Positions 23,178 through 26,952 of a stretch of DNA of 26,952 nucleotides are shown here, one piece after another. Below the pieces are notes generated by a model, which saw nothing but the letters and a program-made list of their open reading frames with translations, did not search any database and was not told the DNA's origin. The stretch is from Oscillospiraceae bacterium. Its GTDB lineage: Bacteria; Bacillota_A; Clostridia; Oscillospirales; CAG-272. The position numbers and the translations under genes are program-made. Where the stretch lies: contig SVSF01000013.1 of NCBI GenBank assembly GCA_015064425.1, positions 1 through 26,952 on the forward strand, given 5' to 3'. Each line of letters opens with the position of its first letter. The first letter of the stretch is position 1.

Positions 23178-23202
23178 CCCATGCCCCAGGTCGGGGCCCG
23201 GG
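23178..23202 (-). terminator. GC-rich hairpin directly after the radical SAM gene
   Basis: On the minus strand CCC-GG-GCCCC pairs with GGGGC-AT-GGG around a GACCT loop, two bases past the radical SAM stop codon, followed by TTTAATT. The U tract is weak, so it may terminate only part of the transcripts and divide the cluster into a precursor/maturase half and a kinase/PqqD/peptidase half. I found no convincing promoter in the remaining gap to 23115. Confidence 0.45.
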
Positions 23203-23204
23203 AA

Positions 23205-24296
23205 TTAGTTTTCGCAGCTGTCTTCAACAATAGCATCAAGCTTTTTTACACCTGAAGCCACAAGACGTCGATAAAGCTCGCAGACTGCAGTATTGCAATG
23301 TCCGGTATCAAGTCCAGTCAAACGCAATGCACGACATTTGGGACAAACCTTATCATAAGGACACCCTTTACATTCCACGCCATGTAAAACTCCCGCCGCT
23401 GAAGCAACAATACTTTTCCACGCCTCGGAATAACTCTTCTCTCTAAGAGATACACCGCCCACCATTGCATTCAGGCAAGGTACCATGATACCGTCCCAGG
23501 TCACACAAGCAAGACATGTTCCGCCGCTACAAGTAAGTCCTTTTTCCGGAGGTTCCGTCATAGGTCCCCATGGTTCCGGCGTGCTGTCAAGAGGGATAAG
23601 GGGCTTATAAAGTTTAGCTCTCTCTTTTGCAAGTCGTTCAACCTCATCCATAGATAGGTAATAATCGTCCTTTTGGGGAGCATCTCTATTTGGAATCAAA
23701 AGCAACTCTCCATAGGTAATAGGAAGCTTTTCCTCCTTACAAAAACGGATAATATTCAAGTAATCATCCGCCATATAGCGATTTGGAGTTGTAACAATGT
23801 CAACGTTCACTCCGACAGCTATAAGACTTTTTATGGCACAAACAGTTTTTTCAAATCCTCTATGTCCGGTAACTTTTAAATAACTCTCTTCATTACTGCC
23901 GTAAAGAGAAATTTGTATTCTTTCCGGCTTATATGCGTTGAAGAATCTTATATATTCATCGTTAATAAGCGTTCCGTTAGTAAAAACAGAGATTTTAACG
24001 CCTTTTTTATACAAGTATAAATAGAGTTCCTTAAAATCGGGGCGCAGGAGACATTCTCCACCCGTAAGAGTTGCAAAAAGCAGTTCTTGATTTACCGCTT
24101 CGTCAAATATCCGTTTCCATTCATCAGTGGAAAGCTCTTTTTTCAAACAAGTTGCCGCATCAATGTTGTGAACGTAACACATCTTACAATCTAGATTACA
24201 GCGCCCTGTCAGCTCATACTGTCCCATAATTGGGGTTTTAGTTTTTTTGGCAGAGTTTGCCAAACTATTTTTCCATTTTTTATAGGCTTGTTGCAT
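23205..24296 (-). CDS. Radical SAM/SPASM peptide maturase
   Basis: A 363-residue enzyme expected to cleave S-adenosylmethionine and modify a peptide by radical chemistry. The radical SAM cluster motif is C33-x3-C37-x2-C40, followed by GGE (79-81) and the barrel. The C-terminal part holds ten clustered Cys (256, 261, 264, 274, 309, 312, 318, 321, 334, 339), the pattern of a SPASM domain with two auxiliary iron-sulfur clusters, as in sactipeptide, ranthipeptide and PqqE-like maturases. AAAGGAG precedes the ATG. The gene follows the 38-residue peptide gene, separated by a strong hairpin. The kind of cross-link or other change it makes cannot be told from the sequence. Confidence 0.88.
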   Translation of the reverse strand: MQQAYKKWKNSLANSAKKTKTPIMGQYELTGRCNLDCKMCYVHNIDAATCLKKELSTDEWKRIFDEAVNQELLFATLTGGECLLRPDFKELYLYLYKKGVKISVFTNGTLINDEYIRFFNAYKPERIQISLYGSNEESYLKVTGHRGFEKTVCAIKSLIAVGVNVDIVTTPNRYMADDYLNIIRFCKEEKLPITYGELLLIPNRDAPQKDDYYLSMDEVERLAKERAKLYKPLIPLDSTPEPWGPMTEPPEKGLTCSGGTCLACVTWDGIMVPCLNAMVGGVSLREKSYSEAWKSIVASAAGVLHGVECKGCPYDKVCPKCRALRLTGLDTGHCNTAVCELYRRLVASGVKKLDAIVEDSCEN

Positions 24297-24318
24297 AGCA
24301 AACTCCTTTGAAAATTTC

Positions 24319-24352
24319 GCACAGCAGATGAAGCGAACTTCATCTGCTGTGC
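24319..24352 (-). other. Strong intercistronic hairpin between precursor and maturase genes
   Basis: A perfect 15-bp stem, GCACAGCAGATGAAG with CTTCATCTGCTGTGC, closed by a TTCG tetraloop on the minus strand and followed by GAAATTTTC. The run of U is short, so it probably acts as a leaky terminator or as a 3' stabiliser of the short precursor message; both would keep peptide levels above enzyme levels, the usual pattern of RiPP clusters. Confidence 0.75.
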
Positions 24353-24374
24353 TTAGCGCTATGTGTGATTAAGA

Positions 24375-24491
24375 TTATACTATTACACAATCCCCTATAA
24401 AGGTAGGTTCATCTGTAGTATTTGATGTTGTAACAACATCTGCCACTTCAAAAGAAATAATCTCAATCTCAGGCATCTGATATTTCTTCAT
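24375..24491 (-). CDS. 38-residue putative RiPP precursor peptide
   Basis: A small gene with AAGGAGAT about 6 bases before its ATG. The peptide begins MKKYQMPEIEIISFEVADV, continues VTTSNTTDEPTF and ends IGDCVIV. It splits into a charged, Ile/Glu-rich leader-like half and a Thr/Ser-rich half with a single Cys (residue 35). The start KKY-x2-PEIEII followed by DV(V/I)TTS recalls short peptides I have seen in gut Clostridia, but I cannot search and name no family. Evidence for a precursor: size, strong ribosome binding site, position directly before a radical SAM/SPASM maturase, the hairpin after it, and a PqqD recognition protein nearby. Candidate modified residues are Cys35, the Thr/Ser residues (thioether links or phosphorylation) and Phe/Ile near the C-terminus. 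It is too short for ordinary gene callers. Confidence 0.7.
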   Translation of the reverse strand: MKKYQMPEIEIISFEVADVVTTSNTTDEPTFIGDCVIV

Positions 24492-24530
24492 TATAACATC
24501 TCCTTCCTTATAAAATTCCGCAAATGCTAT

Positions 24531-26952
24531 TTATTTGAAATAACTTTCAGCAGAAGCGCCATATTTCATCATTGCAAGAGCCATATCTGCATATGAACCA
24601 CCACTGATTAGGCTCTGTGCACCGCCCTCAACACTATAGATATATGTAGAGGAAACTTGTGTATTGCTGCTCTTTTCCCAAATTGTAATAGTATGATCTG
24701 CACTCATATTTTTAGCTGCAACATCAATAATCAAAATGTTATAAGAGCCGTAGGATGTAAATTCAGAACCATCAACAACAGTTGTTGTTCCATCTACTGT
24801 AATATGTGCCTCGTATGCGGCCATATCACCTGCAAATATAAACTGGAGCTGAACCATAGAAGAAATACCGAGAGACTGCTGTATTGAGTTAACAGCTCCT
24901 GTTCCTTCTATTGAATTTACCTTGTTGATTTCTACACTAGGTGTTGCCATATTCTTGTAGATATCTTCAAGTGCATTGTTTGCAAGATCATTTTTATTGT
25001 AGTTAAATGCAATCTGTGCAGCAGCACCGTAATTCAACATATCAACAAGTAATGTACATACTTTAATATTGCCATTGTTGTAGTATGTAGAAAGTGCATT
25101 AGTTGCCAAACTCTTTACAGAAACAACCTTGGTTTCACCAGTATATGTATTTCCTTCAGCATCAACACCATATACAGTAATTGTGAGTTCATCGCTCATT
25201 TCTTTTGCAACAGTAGCGTACTCGTATACATAGTATCCGGTTGAAGCACCGATATTTTCTGTAACTGTGGTCTCTCTATTACCATCAGGAGTCTTATGAT
25301 TAACAACAACATAAACACTTTCATACTTTGATGCAGCTGTCTTGTCAACAATGTACTGTGTACCAATATAAGATGCAAAGTTCAAAGAATTGTTAAACTT
25401 CAGATCTTCATCAACAAGTTCAGTCTCAATCTCAACAAGGTTTGTCTTTTCTGCATCTGCGTAGTAGTTAGCCGGAGTTACACCTGCTACGTCGATCACG
25501 TCTTCATCAACAGGACTCTTGCCGCTCCAGTAGTTCTTATCAACATTTGCAGAAGTTGCATCTGTTATCTTAACGAACTCTTCGGGAGCATTTGCAATAG
25601 TCATAACGTTTTCGTTAACTGTTGTTGTCTCGCCGCCGCTGATACGTATTGCACGACCTTCGACGCCGGTACCCCAGTTGCTGAGAACGTTGTTGTCTAC
25701 TACGATAGTTCCTTCAGAACCTATTGTAGCAGTTACTGTGATAGAGTTGTGGTCTGTATTAGTTACAGTATTACCTGTTACTGTTGCATTAAGAATATCA
25801 CGGAGATTCATACCTGCTACTGCAGCACCGTTAATAACGTTATCCTTTACAGTTGCATTGATATTCTTACCGATTACGGAAATTGCATTTGCATTTGCAG
25901 ATCCGGGCGAAGCAACGCGATCGGTAATATTTGTGAACTTATTGCCCTCAATTACTACGTTCTTCTGACCTGCAACAAGGAGTCCCTTGCCTTCAAATAC
26001 GATTCCCTTGACGGTTATTGTATGATCTCTGCATCCGCTGTCATCGTAACCGAGGTACATACCGCCGGTAAGAGTTGTACCGAAGTTATCAGCACCAACG
26101 ATCGTAATAGACTTTTCAGATGCATGTGTTGTATCACTTACCCAAGGAGCAACATACTCGTCGAATGTACCTGCAAAGAGCTGTACTGTATCGCCGTCAT
26201 TTGCTGCCTGGATAGCTTCTGTGATAGACTCATACTTAACGCCGTTAACCTCTGCAACGTAAACCTTAGCAATTACCTTGTAAATGCCGTTCTCGTATAC
26301 TACCTTGTGATCTGCTATATCGGTAGTAACATTCATGCCCTCAGAGCCTGCAATAGTAGAATCGATAGTAGTAAGCTTGATCTCGCCAGTTACGGTACCG
26401 TTATTAACGGTAAGTTTACCTGCGCTCTCGCCGTTATGACCGAGCTCAACCTTGCTTGCGTCAAGAGTAGCATTATCAACTGCGATAGAACCGCCACGGC
26501 TTGCCTTAATGCTATCAACATCAAGAGTTGCGCCGTTTTCAACGCTTACAGCAGGTGTGCCGTCCCAGATATCGATCCAGGAAGCGTTAACCTCTGCGTT
26601 AGCGCCGTTTACTACAAGCTTGGACTCGCCTACCCAAACGTTTAGGATAGCAGTGTTAACTGTACCGTTTACGGTAAGGGTTGCGCCGTTCTTAACCTGT
26701 ACGGTTGCGTCGCCGGTATTTGCACTTACTACCGCGCCCTCAGCAACGAGAACGTCACCGGTAGTGATGTAGAGATAATCGGTAATGATGGTGCCGTATA
26801 CGTCAAGGTCGGTCCAAACAAGGAGGTAAGGAGCCTTAACAGTTACGTTTTCACCAACGTACATCTTCTGTACGTAGTTCCAATCGTCAGCGAATGCGAA
26901 CTCTACGGTTACACCCTCTGCTACGTTGGTGTTGAGGTAGTACTTCGCATCA
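24531..26952 (-). CDS. Large secreted beta-helix surface protein (5' end outside window)
   Basis: The frame is open across the right edge, so at least 806 C-terminal residues are seen and the signal peptide is missing from view; the ATG at 26864 is internal. The first 200 residues seen are repeats rich in VNGAT/VENGAT turns. A right-handed parallel beta-helix of the pectate-lyase type then starts at SITEAIQAANDGDTVQLFAGTF and shows asparagine-ladder repeats such as NVVIEGNKF, ATVKDNVI and TVTGNTV. The last 250 residues form a beta-sandwich-like region carrying LVDMLNYGAAAQ-x-AFNYNKNDLAN and, at the very end, ALAMMKYGASAESYF, two related helical motifs that recur at the C-terminus of Clostridia surface proteins. 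Probably an adhesin or carbohydrate-active surface protein. No LPXTG motif. It ends 39 bases before the small peptide gene without a terminator. Confidence 0.8.
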   Translation of the reverse strand, partial: DAKYYLNTNVAEGVTVEFAFADDWNYVQKMYVGENVTVKAPYLLVWTDLDVYGTIITDYLYITTGDVLVAEGAVVSANTGDATVQVKNGATLTVNGTVNTAILNVWVGESKLVVNGANAEVNASWIDIWDGTPAVSVENGATLDVDSIKASRGGSIAVDNATLDASKVELGHNGESAGKLTVNNGTVTGEIKLTTIDSTIAGSEGMNVTTDIADHKVVYENGIYKVIAKVYVAEVNGVKYESITEAIQAANDGDTVQLFAGTFDEYVAPWVSDTTHASEKSITIVGADNFGTTLTGGMYLGYDDSGCRDHTITVKGIVFEGKGLLVAGQKNVVIEGNKFTNITDRVASPGSANANAISVIGKNINATVKDNVINGAAVAGMNLRDILNATVTGNTVTNTDHNSITVTATIGSEGTIVVDNNVLSNWGTGVEGRAIRISGGETTTVNENVMTIANAPEEFVKITDATSANVDKNYWSGKSPVDEDVIDVAGVTPANYYADAEKTNLVEIETELVDEDLKFNNSLNFASYIGTQYIVDKTAASKYESVYVVVNHKTPDGNRETTVTENIGASTGYYVYEYATVAKEMSDELTITVYGVDAEGNTYTGETKVVSVKSLATNALSTYYNNGNIKVCTLLVDMLNYGAAAQIAFNYNKNDLANNALEDIYKNMATPSVEINKVNSIEGTGAVNSIQQSLGISSMVQLQFIFAGDMAAYEAHITVDGTTTVVDGSEFTSYGSYNILIIDVAAKNMSADHTITIWEKSSNTQVSSTYIYSVEGGAQSLISGGSYADMALAMMKYGASAESYFK

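Noticed and set aside
23132..23182. 16-codon frame (MGLIERLNLCPSPEPK) between the radical SAM and kinase-like genes, considered as a second precursor
   Set aside because: Its ATG lies in the 3' arm of the GC-rich hairpin, only one base after GGGG, leaving no usable binding-site spacing, and it has no leader-like part.

Overview
The window looks like chromosomal DNA of a low-to-mid GC Bacillota, most likely an anaerobic gut-type member of the class Clostridia. The grounds are strong AGGAGG-type ribosome binding sites, near-consensus sigma-A promoters (17-base spacers nearly everywhere), short U-tailed terminators, a lipobox-type binding protein, an ECF-type QueT gene behind a preQ1-I riboswitch, a G5/M23 cell-wall peptidase and a glycine riboswitch singlet. 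This is inference from gene families; no rRNA or other species marker is present, and I saw no tRNA, CRISPR array, phage gene or intact transposase.

Layout. 1-340: GC-rich hairpin-dense non-coding DNA, including a 137-bp palindromic MITE-like element, then a terminator. 377-1056: queT with its riboswitch and promoter, facing away from a metal-ABC promoter that carries a Fur-type box. 1070-2603: ATPase and permease of a ZnuCB-type metal transporter. 2606-5086: a complete polar amino-acid ABC operon (lipoprotein, permease, ATPase) with promoter, internal hairpin and terminator. 5112-7750: a P2B calcium ATPase. 7829-10110: an unlisted 32-residue membrane peptide followed by the RNA-binding protein Tex. 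10244-11522: a UgpC/MsmX-type sugar ABC ATPase as a single transcription unit. 11524-12989 (minus): a CPBP membrane protease overlapping tadA. 13049-15078: a membrane-anchored G5/M23 peptidase that appears to begin at CTG. 15126-18353 (minus): an EF-G2-type GTPase and a YtqA-type radical SAM protein. 18372-19954: a DUF1846 protein. 19965-21673 (minus): an AgcS sodium:alanine/glycine symporter behind a single-aptamer glycine riboswitch and its terminator.

The most interesting part is 21689-24491 on the minus strand, which I read as a ribosomally made, post-translationally modified peptide (RiPP) cluster. In transcription order it has a 38-residue precursor-like peptide (24375-24491), a strong 15-bp hairpin, a radical SAM/SPASM maturase, a GC-rich hairpin, an HPr-kinase-like protein, a stand-alone PqqD-type recognition protein and an S26-type serine peptidase; the last three genes overlap one another. 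A plausible division of labour is that PqqD holds the leader, the radical SAM enzyme modifies the core, the kinase-like protein phosphorylates a Ser/Thr, and the peptidase removes the leader. No exporter lies in the window. Just upstream, and without a visible terminator between, sits the 3' part of a large secreted beta-helix surface protein that runs off the right edge.
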